Assembly: GCF_000756615.1 (NCBI RefSeq)
Contig: NZ_CP009288.1
Span: 1,674,001 to 1,738,000, forward strand
Reading direction: 5' to 3'
Source: Paenibacillus durus
GTDB lineage: Bacteria > Bacillota > Bacilli > Paenibacillales > Paenibacillaceae
Length of the DNA: 64,000 nucleotides
The translations under genes were made by a program, and so were the position numbers. The notes under the pieces are model-generated. The model was given only the letters and a program-made list of their open reading frames with translations, was not told where the DNA came from and searched no databases. Below are positions 16,915-26,411 of this stretch, one piece after another (positions within the stretch are counted from its first letter, which is position 1; the number at the start of each line of letters is the position of its first letter).

Positions 16915-17928
16915 ATGATCAATGACCTACTTCAACGCCCGCTCAAAGATTTGAGAATTTCCGTCACGGATCGTTGCAATTTTCGCTGTGTATATTGCAT
17001 GCCGAAGGAAATTTTCGGCCCGGATTATCCCTTTCTTTCCAAACAGGAGTTGCTCAATTTTCAAGAAATAGCAAGGCTTGCGCAAATATTTGCGGCTCTC
17101 GGCGTGACCAAGATACGCCTCACCGGAGGTGAACCGCTGCTGCGACCCAATCTTCCGCTCTTATTGGACAAGCTTACTTCCATAGAGGGTATTCAGGACG
17201 TCGCGCTGACAACAAACGGTGTGCTGCTGCCCAAATATGCAGCGGACTTAAAAGCTGCGGGACTGAGGCGGGTATCGGTAAGCCTCGACTCGTTGTCGGA
17301 CGAGCGGTTCGGCTATATAAACGGCAGGGGAATCGGAGTCGAACCGGTGCTTAAGGGGATTGAAGCGGCAGCAAGGGCCGGGTTGAAGGTGAAGATCAAT
17401 ATGGTTGTTCAAAAAGGCGTCAACGATCAGGATATCGTTCCGATGGCGAAATATTTCAAAGACGCCGGACATACGATTCGCTTCATTGAATATATGGACG
17501 TGGGGAATAGCAACGGCTGGAATCTGGACAAGGTCGTAACCAAACAGGAGATTATTGACAGGATTGGCCGGCATGTGATGCCGCTTGAGGCGGTTCCCGG
17601 CCAATACTTCGGAGAAGTGGCTTCCCGTTACCGGTATAAAGGAACAGAGCAGGAGGTCGGTATTATTTCTGCGGTTTCGGACGCCTTCTGCGGAACATGT
17701 ACAAGAGCGAGAATTTCAGCGAACGGCTCCCTGTATACGTGTCTCTTCGCCACGGAGGGAACCGATCTCCGAGGGCTTTTGCGGTCAGGAATGCCGGATG
17801 ATGTGCTCGCGGGCAGGATCGCACACATCTGGAATAACAGGGACAACCAATACAGCGCCAAGCGGGGGCGGGATACGAATGAAGCAGGCGGCAAGCAGAA
17901 GATTGAAATGTTCTATATTGGAGGTTAG
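16915..17928 (+). CDS. moaA: GTP 3',8-cyclase MoaA (molybdenum cofactor synthesis)
   Basis: A 337-residue radical-SAM enzyme for the first step of molybdopterin synthesis. The N-terminal CNFRCVYCMP is the CxxxCxxC SAM cluster, TGGEPLL follows, and the C-terminal second cluster is FCGTCTRARISANGSLYTC. The extreme C-terminus has the unusual ending KIEMFYIGG (the canonical GG tail). ATG 16915 follows GGGAGGAACTT. No other mo-genes are adjacent; its presence next to genes for molybdenum hydroxylases indicates dedicated or boosted cofactor supply. Confidence 0.93.
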   Translation: MINDLLQRPLKDLRISVTDRCNFRCVYCMPKEIFGPDYPFLSKQELLNFQEIARLAQIFAALGVTKIRLTGGEPLLRPNLPLLLDKLTSIEGIQDVALTTNGVLLPKYAADLKAAGLRRVSVSLDSLSDERFGYINGRGIGVEPVLKGIEAAARAGLKVKINMVVQKGVNDQDIVPMAKYFKDAGHTIRFIEYMDVGNSNGWNLDKVVTKQEIIDRIGRHVMPLEAVPGQYFGEVASRYRYKGTEQEVGIISAVSDAFCGTCTRARISANGSLYTCLFATEGTDLRGLLRSGMPDDVLAGRIAHIWNNRDNQYSAKRGRDTNEAGGKQKIEMFYIGG

Positions 17929-18093
17929 ACCTGAACGATGAATCCCCGGCTTTTACGAAAAAACCATAATCTGCTATGATAGAGGTATAGCTAGAGGATT
18001 TCGAATGATTGTCAAATATTCGCGCAGAAGCCGCTCCCGCTCTTATGAATAAGGGCGGGTAAAGCTGTTCTTATCGCCTGGAGGGAAGACTCT

Positions 18094-18783
18094 ATGGACT
18101 TGGCTAATAAGCTTGTTAAAGAAACAACGACCATGGCTGTATACAGACGGTTATATGATCTGGTGCTGAGCGGGAGATTTCAGCCGGGTGAATGGATCAG
18201 GGAACGCGAGCTGAAGGAGATGCTGGGTGTAAGCAGCACGCCGATTCGTGAAGCGATGCGCATGCTGGTGCAGGAACGCATTCTGGAATCTGTTCCCCAT
18301 CACGGCGTTCGGGTCAAGGAGCTGTCGGTGAAAGAGCTGAAGGATTTATATGAGCTTCGCGCCGAACTGGAGGGAATGGCGGCCCGGCTTGCCGCCGAGC
18401 GGGGAAGCAGCACGCATTTCAAGCAGATGGAGAATCTCCTGAATCTTGAGCAGGCTCATGGCGGGAATACCGGCCACGCCACGGATGCCATTGAATTAAA
18501 TAACCGGTTTCACGATCTGGTTGTAGAGGCCGGCGGGAATCTCGCGCTGAAGAGCACCCTGCATCATTTGCGTGCGGGAATTAGCTGGATACAGGTGATG
18601 GCATGGAACCGGAATAAAGAACGCCATGCGCTTACCGACCACCAGCATCGCGGGATTTGGGAGGCGCTTGTGAACAGGGACCCTCAGCTTGCCCAGGCCA
18701 GAATGCATGAGCATATATGGGATACGATCAGCTTAATGCTAAAATCGCGGCAAGAAGACGCAAGTGAGCAAGCGGGAGAATAG
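18094..18783 (+). CDS. GntR-family (FCD) transcriptional regulator, paralog 1
   Basis: A 229-residue regulator: winged helix at residues about 10-75 (SGRFQPGEWIRERELKEMLGVSSTPIREAM) and an all-helical FCD ligand domain with metal-site histidines (NNRFHDLVVEAGG, HQHRGIWEAL, MHEHIWDTI). It is strongly similar along its whole length to the regulator at 26506-27198; the pair flanks the transport genes. The effector is probably a carboxylate of the pathway. Ribosome site CTGGAGGG; a terminator follows. Confidence 0.88.
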   Translation: MDLANKLVKETTTMAVYRRLYDLVLSGRFQPGEWIRERELKEMLGVSSTPIREAMRMLVQERILESVPHHGVRVKELSVKELKDLYELRAELEGMAARLAAERGSSTHFKQMENLLNLEQAHGGNTGHATDAIELNNRFHDLVVEAGGNLALKSTLHHLRAGISWIQVMAWNRNKERHALTDHQHRGIWEALVNRDPQLAQARMHEHIWDTISLMLKSRQEDASEQAGE

Positions 18784-18808
18784 TATCAAGCAGATAGAAC
18801 GAAGTCAG

Positions 18809-18862
18809 ACATGTACCAAGACCAGGAGTTTCGGCTTATGGTCCTCGTGTACATGTTTTTTT
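18809..18862 (+). terminator. Intrinsic terminator after GntR paralog 1
   Basis: ACATGTAC (18809-18816) pairs with GTACATGT (18849-18856), with inner pairing of AGGACC-like segments, followed by TTTTTTTG. Confidence 0.8.
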
Positions 18863-18900
18863 GTTGTTGACATTCATATTCTTTATCTGGAGATACATAA

Positions 18901-18926
18901 TTGATATTTAACATTATATATAATAT
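18901..18926 (+). promoter_or_regulatory. Putative operator, site A (before MFS gene)
   Basis: TTGATATTTAAC runs into the perfect palindrome ATTATATATAAT (18913-18924). The same arrangement recurs at 21486-21497 and 26421-26451. It lies about 100 bases before the MFS carrier start, in the position expected of a regulator-binding site. Confidence 0.6.
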
Positions 18927-19024
18927 ATTTTAAAATTTAAATAAGTATACGATGACAATTCATCGTTGCGAAAAAGAAGGTATACCGAGACGAATCGGGT
19001 CCCTAACCAACGAGGAGGAATGAC

Positions 19025-20266
19025 ATGGGCACTACCATAATCAAACCGGTGGCTAAAAAGAAACTGTTGTTCGTTGCAGGACTTGGCTGGCTCTTTGATG
19101 CAATGGATGTGGGCATTATCGCATTCATTGGTGCAGCTCTAATGAAAGATTGGAATTTGTTGCCCCAGCAGGTAGGATTGATCGGGAGCGTCAATTCTTT
19201 AGGAATGATGGTCGGCGCTCTGTTAGCAGGAATATTTGCCGATCGTGTTGGGCGTAAGCCGATATTATTGGCTACCGTGTTACTGTTTTCTCTTGCCAGT
19301 GGCTTCTCCGCGTTAGCAACCACATTCACGGTATTTCTTATTCTCCGTTTTTTTATCGGTTTAGGACTGGGAGGAGAGCTTCCCGTATCAAGCACGTTAG
19401 TATCTGAAAGCATTCCCGAGAAGCATTCCGGCCGAACCATCGTTTTGTTAGATACCTTTTGGGTTGCCGGATGGATTCTGGCGGCGGTTATATCCTATTT
19501 TGTAATACCTAAATTTGGGTGGCAGTCGGCTTTGCTGATTTGCGCGTTACCAGCCCTCTATACCGTATATTTAAGGCGGGAGATTCCGGATTCACCATCG
19601 TTTCGGCAACCAAGGAAAAAGAAGCCTTCCATTAAAGAAAATATGAAAGCCATCTGGTCGAGTAAATATGCCAAATCCACGATCATGCTTTGGCTCTTAT
19701 GGTTCTGTGTCTTCTTCGCCTACTATGGCATGTTTCTATGGCTGCCGTCAGTGATGGTTCTGAAAGGCTTTGCTCTGGTCAAAAGCTTTGGATACGTTCT
19801 TATTATGACGCTGGCTCAATTACCCGGCTTACTAAGCGCTGCCTGGTTGATTGATAAAGTGGGACGCAAGTTCGTTATTATCACCTACTTAATCATGGCA
19901 GCCCTTTGCGGCTATTTCTTCGGCACTGCAGATTCGCTGTCTATGCTTATGATATGCGGTATTCTCCTTTCCTTCTTCAATGTAGGAGCAATAGGCACCA
20001 TTTGGGCCTATACCCCGGAGCAATATGAGTCTAAAATTCGTTCAACCGGTACTGGAATGGCTTCGGCTATTGGACGTATAGGCGGGATTTTAGGGCCGCT
20101 GATGCTTGGGTATCTTATAGCGGCAGAGGTTACCTTCGGTACTATCTTTGCTATATTTTGCAGCTTTATTGTCATCGGTGCTCTCAGTGTACTTCTTCTG
20201 GGCAAAGAGACTCGTCCTGCATTGAACATGGATGAAGGTGAGACATCTCTGGATCAAGCGTTGTAA
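19025..20266 (+). CDS. MFS transporter resembling niacin carrier NiaP (YceI)
   Basis: A 413-residue carrier with 12 predicted membrane segments. GLGWLFDAMDVGIIAFI in TM1, GIFADRVGRKP between TM2 and TM3, GLGLGGELPVSSTL, FFAYYGMFLWLPSVMVLKGF and AYTPEQYESKIRSTGTG are very close to what I remember of Bacillus NiaP/YceI, and generally fit the aromatic-acid/organic-acid MFS branch. Candidate substrate: nicotinate or a similar aromatic acid. Start ATG after GAGGAGGAATGAC. Terminator follows; the LysR gene converges on it. Confidence 0.8.
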   Translation: MGTTIIKPVAKKKLLFVAGLGWLFDAMDVGIIAFIGAALMKDWNLLPQQVGLIGSVNSLGMMVGALLAGIFADRVGRKPILLATVLLFSLASGFSALATTFTVFLILRFFIGLGLGGELPVSSTLVSESIPEKHSGRTIVLLDTFWVAGWILAAVISYFVIPKFGWQSALLICALPALYTVYLRREIPDSPSFRQPRKKKPSIKENMKAIWSSKYAKSTIMLWLLWFCVFFAYYGMFLWLPSVMVLKGFALVKSFGYVLIMTLAQLPGLLSAAWLIDKVGRKFVIITYLIMAALCGYFFGTADSLSMLMICGILLSFFNVGAIGTIWAYTPEQYESKIRSTGTGMASAIGRIGGILGPLMLGYLIAAEVTFGTIFAIFCSFIVIGALSVLLLGKETRPALNMDEGETSLDQAL

Positions 20267-20276
20267 GCTTCAATAC

Positions 20277-20316
20277 AAAAGGCCATGTTTCTACATTTGT
20301 AGACTCATGGCCTTTT
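20277..20316. terminator. Bidirectional terminator, MFS / LysR
   Basis: AAAAGGCCATG pairs with CATGGCCTTTTT around TTTCTACATTTGTAGACT, which itself folds (CTACA/TGTAG). It serves the convergent MFS (+) and LysR (-) genes. Confidence 0.85.
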
Positions 20317-20349
20317 TATATTTCTGCTCGCTACGTATAAACTTTACAG

Positions 20350-21222
20350 CTAGACAACCTCTTTGAAGGTCCAGTTCTCCTGATTCAAATGAATCCCCTT
20401 TTTCAATAAATTCTCTTTATTGCAGGTTAAATAGTAGTTGATTTTATTCAGTTGAATATTCTCCGATAACGGAATACTGACCATTTCGTTATTTTTGATT
20501 TCCTTCTCAAGAATCATGGGGGGAAGAAAGCTGATTCCGTGCTGTTCATGGATCAAGCTTTTGATCACTTCAACCTGGTTCGAATAAAGCTTCTTTTTAA
20601 AATTCAGATCCGTTAAATCCGCGATGCTGTTCTTGTAGGGCTCATAGAATATGATATTCTCTTCTTCCATGCATGTGAAGTTCTCCAGCAAGGGCTGATT
20701 CGACAGCGGGTGATCAGCCGGGAGAATCAGGTTGAACTCCTCGGAGCCAAGCGGATAGCTCTGATAGCAGGTGTTCATCATTAAATCGGTTGTAAAGGCG
20801 ACGTCCACTACATTATCAACCAGTGCTTTCAAAATGCTGGAAGATTCCAGGAAGATCAAATGGATATTCAAATGCTCGTTCAGATTGGAAAGATCCTGAA
20901 TAACATTATAGATGAGAGGGTGGCTGAGGGGAACCGAGCTTCCGATCGACAACGAGGTAGTATGGGTAATTTCCTGCTTGGCCATCTTGAGCGTATCAAT
21001 GACAGATTGGGCATGAGGAAGGAACCTCTCTCCCGCACGTGTAAGCTGAACATTTCGTTTTCCTGACTTTCCTCTGGCAAAAAGCTCTTGACCGAGCTCA
21101 TCCTCCAACTGATTGATGCGGTTGGTTACGGTTGGTTGAGGGACGTAAAGATGCTTGGCCGCCTCTGTAAAATTACCGTATTTACACACGATGATGAAAG
21201 TCTCCAGATGCACGATGTTCAT
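20350..21222 (-). CDS. LysR-family transcriptional regulator
   Basis: A 290-residue regulator. The N-terminal helix-turn-helix is FTEAAKHLYVPQPTVTNRINQLEDELGQELF; the rest is a periplasmic-binding-protein-like effector domain (SIGSSVPLSHPLIYN...). It is divergent from the esterase-ABC operon, the classic arrangement for a LysR activator of a catabolic operon. ATG 21222 is taken; an in-frame TTG six bases earlier has a better distance to GGGGGGAATTC and may be the true start. Confidence 0.85.
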   Translation of the reverse strand: MNIVHLETFIIVCKYGNFTEAAKHLYVPQPTVTNRINQLEDELGQELFARGKSGKRNVQLTRAGERFLPHAQSVIDTLKMAKQEITHTTSLSIGSSVPLSHPLIYNVIQDLSNLNEHLNIHLIFLESSSILKALVDNVVDVAFTTDLMMNTCYQSYPLGSEEFNLILPADHPLSNQPLLENFTCMEEENIIFYEPYKNSIADLTDLNFKKKLYSNQVEVIKSLIHEQHGISFLPPMILEKEIKNNEMVSIPLSENIQLNKINYYLTCNKENLLKKGIHLNQENWTFKEVV

Positions 21223-21639
21223 GGTCAAGAATTCCCCCCTGATAACACAATGTGAAAATATTAGTAACACGGGTTACAACCTGCAAATCCTTCACAACAG
21301 CCTCGAAACCTTCTTCTATGTAACAATATATATCATATATAATATTTAGTCCATGATTTATTCATATTTTTATCGGATAAAATGCTTGTTGCGTCATAAT
21401 AAGTGACATTAATCATATCTTTTTGTCAGAAAACCCTACCTAACATGCTTATTATTTATTTGGAAATAAGGGATTCATATTTAACATTATATATAATGCA
21501 TTTTATAATCCCCTTAACAGAGAATATTAAAATTTAATCTATTTCTTTTAAAATGTGAGTGTCGTCCGACACCTTCATATACATCCTAAGATAAAAAACA
21601 ACTACAGGAGGATTGCGATAAGAAAGGGAGTGAGAAGCT
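21223..21639. promoter_or_regulatory. Divergent control region LysR / esterase operon
   Basis: A 417-base AT-rich interval with no gene. It contains two AT-rich dyads: 21322-21345, which matches 26430-26453 at 23 of 24 positions, and the palindrome ATTATATATAAT at 21486-21497 preceded by CATATTTAAC, as in site A. One lies on the LysR side and one on the esterase side. This is the strongest evidence that LysR, the esterase operon and the GntR/monooxygenase operon share a regulator. Confidence 0.65.
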
Positions 21640-22758
21640 TTGAACCAACCCGGCGAATATACAGAATTGCTTTCTCTTCTTCGTGCAAAATCAGTTGCCC
21701 GGGTTAAAGACGGATACGACTTTGTTGTTAAAAAAATTCCGGATTCGGATAACGAAGGCGAGCTTGATCCGAGAGTGTTAAGTGTACAACAGCAGCAGCA
21801 GAGTAAAGCTTCGGCCGAAGAGCGCGAACCGGAATCTGCGGACCTTGGTGCATTTGAAAAGCTTGCCCTCCGGATGAGATCCGGCATGCTGGGCTCGGGC
21901 AGCAAGGATATTACCCGCACGGATATCGTGCAGTCGAAGCTTTCCATTAACGGAACGAACGGCAGCATCCCCATCCGTATATATAGGCCCGGGAACAGGC
22001 AGCAATTGCCAGCCATCGTGTTTTTTCATGGAGGGGCATTTGTCGGTGGGACCGTGGACGGCATGGAAAATGCATGTAAAGCTCTATCGGAGAAGGCCGG
22101 CGCCGTTGTCGTCTCCGTGGATTACAGGCTTGCTCCCGAGCATCCGTTCCCGGCCGGATTCGTCGATTGTCTCGATGCGGTGTATTGGACCTGGCGCAGT
22201 GCCGAACAACTTGGCGTAAACGCAAACCAAATCACGGTAGCGGGCGACAGCGCCGGAGCAAATTTCGCAGCCGCCTGCGCCCTGAAGGACAAGGAGTCAG
22301 GGACGGAAGTGATCAAGTACCAGGCGCTGATTTATCCCGTCGTCAATAATGCCGAAGCCGTTACAGACGATTTCAGTTGGAGCATTGAGGAGTATGTCAT
22401 TAACCGGCATCACGAGTTTATCATGCCAGGTCTTCAGGAGATCAAGGGCAATCTTGAAGTCATCAGGCAGGTATACGCGAGAAATTTGGACGCATCCATC
22501 CCCTACATCTCCCCATTATTAGCGGAACAGTTGGACGGTCTGCCGGAAGCTCTGATCCTGACAGCCGAATACGATTATTTGAGGCTGGAAGCTGAAGCCT
22601 ATGCAAGAAAGCTGTCAAGATACGGGGTCAAGACGAGGCTGATCCAATATAACGGAACCAATCACGGTTTCCTGGACAAGCTCGGACTGTACCCTCAAGC
22701 GGAGGATTGTCTCGATGAAATTGCCGAAGGAATCAGAAAATACTTCGAACTTAATTGA
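21640..22758 (+). CDS. Alpha/beta hydrolase, hormone-sensitive-lipase type esterase
   Basis: A 372-residue esterase. The oxyanion motif HGGAFVGG, nucleophile elbow GDSAGANFA, acid residue in LTAEYDYL, and histidine in GTNHGFLDK give the HSL (family IV) catalytic set. There is no signal peptide, so it acts in the cytoplasm. The N-terminal 100 residues are polar with a QQQQQ run and serve as cap. Start TTG 21640 after AAGGGAGTGAG. It is the first gene of the operon with the sugar-type ABC transporter, so it may de-esterify an imported conjugate. Substrate unknown. Confidence 0.82.
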   Translation: MNQPGEYTELLSLLRAKSVARVKDGYDFVVKKIPDSDNEGELDPRVLSVQQQQQSKASAEEREPESADLGAFEKLALRMRSGMLGSGSKDITRTDIVQSKLSINGTNGSIPIRIYRPGNRQQLPAIVFFHGGAFVGGTVDGMENACKALSEKAGAVVVSVDYRLAPEHPFPAGFVDCLDAVYWTWRSAEQLGVNANQITVAGDSAGANFAAACALKDKESGTEVIKYQALIYPVVNNAEAVTDDFSWSIEEYVINRHHEFIMPGLQEIKGNLEVIRQVYARNLDASIPYISPLLAEQLDGLPEALILTAEYDYLRLEAEAYARKLSRYGVKTRLIQYNGTNHGFLDKLGLYPQAEDCLDEIAEGIRKYFELN

Positions 22759-22781
22759 ACAATAAGGAGTAGTGATCGGGA

Positions 22782-24077
22782 ATGACGAAGAAAGTTGGAT
22801 TGGTAATATTGTCCCTCATGCTGATGTTTGCTTTGGCCGCATGCGGCGGAAACTCCACGAATTCCGCTCAGCAATCTGAAGCCCCGGATTCCAGCAGCGC
22901 TCCGGCAGGGGCGGCATCGGACGAACTGACTCCTGAACCTGGCGCCAAGCTTATATTCTGGCACCCCAAGACTCCTTTCTCTGAATATGCGGTACAAGAA
23001 TTCGAGAAAAAATACAACATTCCCGTGACGCTTCAAGATGTCGGTTACGACGCGATCCTGAATAAATATAAAGCCGATGGCCCGGCCGGAAAAGGCGCCG
23101 ACGTCTTTGTCCTTGGCAGCCTTGATTTGGGAGATGCCGTGAAATCGGGCAGTGTGCTGCCAAATGATTATTTTGAAGAAGATACCAAAAATATGATGCT
23201 TGAAGAGGCGATCCAGTCGTTTACGTGGGACGGTATTCTCTACGGTTACCCCAGCTATGCTTATTTGCCCGCCATATTCATCAACAAGGATTTGGTGAAG
23301 GATGCCAAATTTGAAACTTGGGATGACATTAAAGCTTTTGCGAAACAGTTTAACGATGTCAAAAACAATAAATTCGGATTTTTCTTTGAAGCTAACTCCA
23401 AGGACAGCGCTTATCCGTTTATGGCTGCGGAGGGCGGTTATTATTTCGGCAAAGACGGAACGGACGCGAACGATATTGGCATCAATAACGAGGGCGCGGT
23501 TAAAGGGTTGGAATATTTCCAGAGCCTGAAAGAAATTTTACCTTTAAAAGCAGCCGATGCGTCCGGTGACGTTAAGACCAGCCTCTGGGAACAAGGTAAA
23601 ATCGCCATGATTATGGATGGAACGTGGAACAGCGGAAGATTCAAGCAGCTTCCTTTCAAAGTAGAGTCCATGCCGCTGCCCAACCTGCCGGACGGAAAAA
23701 TGGCTCCGGTAATGACCGGCGTCGGCGGATTCTTCGTCGGGTCTTATACGCAATATCCGAACGCCGCCAAGCTGTTCGCCAACTTCCTGATGTCGGAAGA
23801 AATGCAGATGAAAATTAATGAAGTCACCGGATTTCTTCCTTTGGCCAAAAACCTGCAAAATGAAGAGCTGTACAAGGATGATCCGGTTACCCTGGGCTTC
23901 ATCCGCCAATTGAAGCAATCGCATTTTTACCCGATTATTCCTGAAATGAAGGTTCTGGCGTACAACGATACCATATTCACGCCAGCCATTGAACAAATAT
24001 GGGACGGTGCCGACGTCAAAACGTCATTGGATAAAGCCGCACAGAGCTTGAAGGATTCGATTGCCGGAAGTCAGTAA
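22782..24077 (+). CDS. ABC transporter sugar-type substrate-binding lipoprotein
   Basis: A 431-residue extracellular lipoprotein: lipobox LMFALAACGGNS, a Ser/Ala/Pro linker, then a family-1 solute-binding fold (LIFWHPKTPFSEYAVQEFEKKY..., IFINKDLVKDAKFETWDDI). Most like maltose/oligosaccharide-binding proteins. It lies 23 bases after the esterase with AAGGAGT as ribosome site. The ligand may be an oligo- or glycoside; the aromatic stacking residues expected for sugars are plausible but unproven. Confidence 0.85.
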   Translation: MTKKVGLVILSLMLMFALAACGGNSTNSAQQSEAPDSSSAPAGAASDELTPEPGAKLIFWHPKTPFSEYAVQEFEKKYNIPVTLQDVGYDAILNKYKADGPAGKGADVFVLGSLDLGDAVKSGSVLPNDYFEEDTKNMMLEEAIQSFTWDGILYGYPSYAYLPAIFINKDLVKDAKFETWDDIKAFAKQFNDVKNNKFGFFFEANSKDSAYPFMAAEGGYYFGKDGTDANDIGINNEGAVKGLEYFQSLKEILPLKAADASGDVKTSLWEQGKIAMIMDGTWNSGRFKQLPFKVESMPLPNLPDGKMAPVMTGVGGFFVGSYTQYPNAAKLFANFLMSEEMQMKINEVTGFLPLAKNLQNEELYKDDPVTLGFIRQLKQSHFYPIIPEMKVLAYNDTIFTPAIEQIWDGADVKTSLDKAAQSLKDSIAGSQ

Positions 24078-24116
24078 CGATACGGATGGCTTATACGCTT
24101 GGTTAGCAGTAAATTC

Positions 24117-24140
24117 CCCCCGGCAGAAGCTAGCCGGGGG
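24117..24140 (+). other. Intercistronic hairpin after binding protein
   Basis: CCCCCGGC (24117-24124) pairs with GCCGGGGG (24133-24140) around AGAAGCTA. No T-run follows, so it probably protects the upstream mRNA and keeps binding-protein levels higher than permease levels. Confidence 0.65.
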
Positions 24141-24172
24141 TATCCATTACGATTTTTAAAGGAGTTGGCTAC

Positions 24173-25528
24173 ATGTACGAGCACCGCAAGACGCTGGAAG
24201 GGGTATATCAGCCTCACAAGGTTGTCGAACATCGTAAGGTTGCGGCGGTCTTGTCTGTTCTTCTCATGGGTCTTGGCCAATTATATAACCGCCAATACGG
24301 GAAAGGGATTATGCTCCTGATCTTCTCCTCTCTCGGGATCTATACGGCGGTTACCCGGCTTCCGCATGCCGTTTGGGGTATTGTTACGCTGGGCGAAAAA
24401 GAAAGGCACCTGGAAAAAGTAGGGAAAATATACAAGCAAGTTATGGGCGATCATTCCATCTTCCTTCTGGTCGAAGGACTGATTACCATATTCTTGTTGA
24501 TTGTGTTTGCTTGGATCTATTTTTTGAACATTAAAGATGCGTATCGTACCGGAAAAATCAGAGAAGAAGGCGGAGCAACGAGCACGTTCGTACAAAGCCT
24601 GAAATACGTTGCCGAATACCGGTTCCCGCAAATCGCGATTTCCATCCCCATGCTGGGGATACTGTTCTTCACCATTATGCCGATTATATTCATGATATTG
24701 CTGGCTTTTACGAATTACACGATCAACAATCAGCCGCCCGCTCATTTGATTGATTGGCAGGGCTTCAAGACCTTTAAAGATATTTTCGTCATCAAGTCAT
24801 GGAGCCATACCTTGTATTCGGTGGCGCTGTGGACATTTGTATGGGCGCTGCTGACCACGCTGACCAGCTTTATCGGCGGATTTGCCGTTGCTCTTGTGGT
24901 GCAGCGCAAAGAGGTGCGTTTGAAATCATTCTGGAGGACGCTTTTCATTCTGCCCTACGCCATTCCAGCGTTTGTTTCAACTTTGATTCTGAAGAACATT
25001 TTCAACGGCCAGTTCGGTCCGATCAATCAATATTTGAAAATGCTGGGACTTCCCGTCGTACCCTGGCTTTCCGACCCGACGATGGCGAAAATAACGCTGG
25101 TGATTGTGAACTTCTGGCTCAGCTTCCCGGTGATGATGCTGATGATTATCGGAATCCTGTCCACCATTCCAAGCGATATGTATGAAGCGGCCGATATCGA
25201 TGGAGCAAGCGGCTTCCAAAAGCTTCGGCTGATTACGTATCCGGCTGTTATGTTCTCGATGGCGCCGCTGCTTGTCATGCAGTTCGTCGGCAACATTAAC
25301 AATTTCAACCTGATCTTTCTCCTCACCGGAGGAAAGCCCGGCAGCTCGGATTTCAGATTCGCCGGCCATACCGATATATTGATTACCTGGATCTATAAAC
25401 TGACCATTGATCAGGGCCAATACAATTTTGCTTCGGTTATTGGAATTTTTATCTTCATTATATTGTCGTTCTTTGCCGTCTGGAGCATACGCAATACGAA
25501 AGCGTTCAAGGAAGAGGAGGTTAAATAA
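24173..25528 (+). CDS. ABC sugar transporter permease, MalF type
   Basis: A 451-residue permease. It has an N-terminal pair of membrane segments (VLLMGLGQLYNRQYGKGIMLLIFSS region) absent from minimal permeases, then six segments with the ABC-coupling EAA loop YEAADIDGASGFQKLRLITYP. Ribosome site TTAAAGGAG. Adjacent (0 bases) to the second permease. No ATPase is encoded nearby; Firmicutes often use a shared MsmX-type ATPase for such importers. Confidence 0.88.
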   Translation: MYEHRKTLEGVYQPHKVVEHRKVAAVLSVLLMGLGQLYNRQYGKGIMLLIFSSLGIYTAVTRLPHAVWGIVTLGEKERHLEKVGKIYKQVMGDHSIFLLVEGLITIFLLIVFAWIYFLNIKDAYRTGKIREEGGATSTFVQSLKYVAEYRFPQIAISIPMLGILFFTIMPIIFMILLAFTNYTINNQPPAHLIDWQGFKTFKDIFVIKSWSHTLYSVALWTFVWALLTTLTSFIGGFAVALVVQRKEVRLKSFWRTLFILPYAIPAFVSTLILKNIFNGQFGPINQYLKMLGLPVVPWLSDPTMAKITLVIVNFWLSFPVMMLMIIGILSTIPSDMYEAADIDGASGFQKLRLITYPAVMFSMAPLLVMQFVGNINNFNLIFLLTGGKPGSSDFRFAGHTDILITWIYKLTIDQGQYNFASVIGIFIFIILSFFAVWSIRNTKAFKEEEVK

Positions 25529-26365
25529 ATGGATGGTGTAAAACCGAAAAAAATCGTCAGCATCACATCTGTTTATACCTTTCTTATCATCGTTGGCATC
25601 ATCTCCATCTATCCCGCCATTTGGGTCATCCTGTCCTCATTGCGCCTTGGGGGCTCGTTATTCAGCGAGACGCTGGTTCCCCGGCAGGTAACGTTCATTC
25701 ACTACAAGGAATTGTTCGCCAAATACGATTTCGGGCTCTGGTATTTGAATTCGCTCAAAATTTCCGTAATCAGCACGATTTTTATGACGATTCTGATTTT
25801 GCTGACCGGATATATATTCTCCACCTTCCGTTTCGGCGGCCGTAAAACCTTGATGAGCACCTTGCTTGTTCTCGGGCTGTTCCCCTCTTTCATGAGCATG
25901 ATCGCCGTTTACATCTTGCTGAACATGATGAATCTGCTGGACACGCATCTGGCCGTCATCATCGTCTATGTGGCAGGCTCGCCGGTGTTCTTCCTGTTTG
26001 CCAAAAGCTACTTCGATACGATCCCTAAAGGGCTCGTTGAAGCCGCCCGTATCGATGGAGCGAATCATCTGGGTGTTTTTTTCCGTATCGTCGCACCGTT
26101 GTCAACGCCTATGGTCGTGTATATGGCGCTTCTTAGTTTTACAGGCACATTCACGGATTTTATTTTTGCGAGACTGGTATTAAGCTCAACCGAGACGAAG
26201 ACGCTTGCTGTCGGGCTGTACGATATGATCACCACCAATTTTTCGAACGACTTTACGGTGTTCGCTGCCGGATGCGTATTGATCGCCATACCGATCACGC
26301 TCTTGTTTATAATCATGCAGCGCTTTCTGGTGGACGGTCTGACTGCAGGCGGCGAAAAGGGCTGA
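25529..26365 (+). CDS. ABC sugar transporter permease, MalG type
   Basis: A 278-residue permease with six membrane segments and the EAA motif VEAARIDGANHLGVFFRIVAPLSTP. It starts at the base after the MalF-type stop codon; GAGGAGG inside the upstream gene's end is the ribosome site. Last gene of the esterase operon, followed by the AT-rich control region of GntR paralog 2. Confidence 0.88.
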   Translation: MDGVKPKKIVSITSVYTFLIIVGIISIYPAIWVILSSLRLGGSLFSETLVPRQVTFIHYKELFAKYDFGLWYLNSLKISVISTIFMTILILLTGYIFSTFRFGGRKTLMSTLLVLGLFPSFMSMIAVYILLNMMNLLDTHLAVIIVYVAGSPVFFLFAKSYFDTIPKGLVEAARIDGANHLGVFFRIVAPLSTPMVVYMALLSFTGTFTDFIFARLVLSSTETKTLAVGLYDMITTNFSNDFTVFAAGCVLIAIPITLLFIIMQRFLVDGLTAGGEKG

Positions 26366-26411
26366 ACCGCTGGAGTCCCGGTATATCTAACATTCATCAA
26401 CTTTATCGGAA

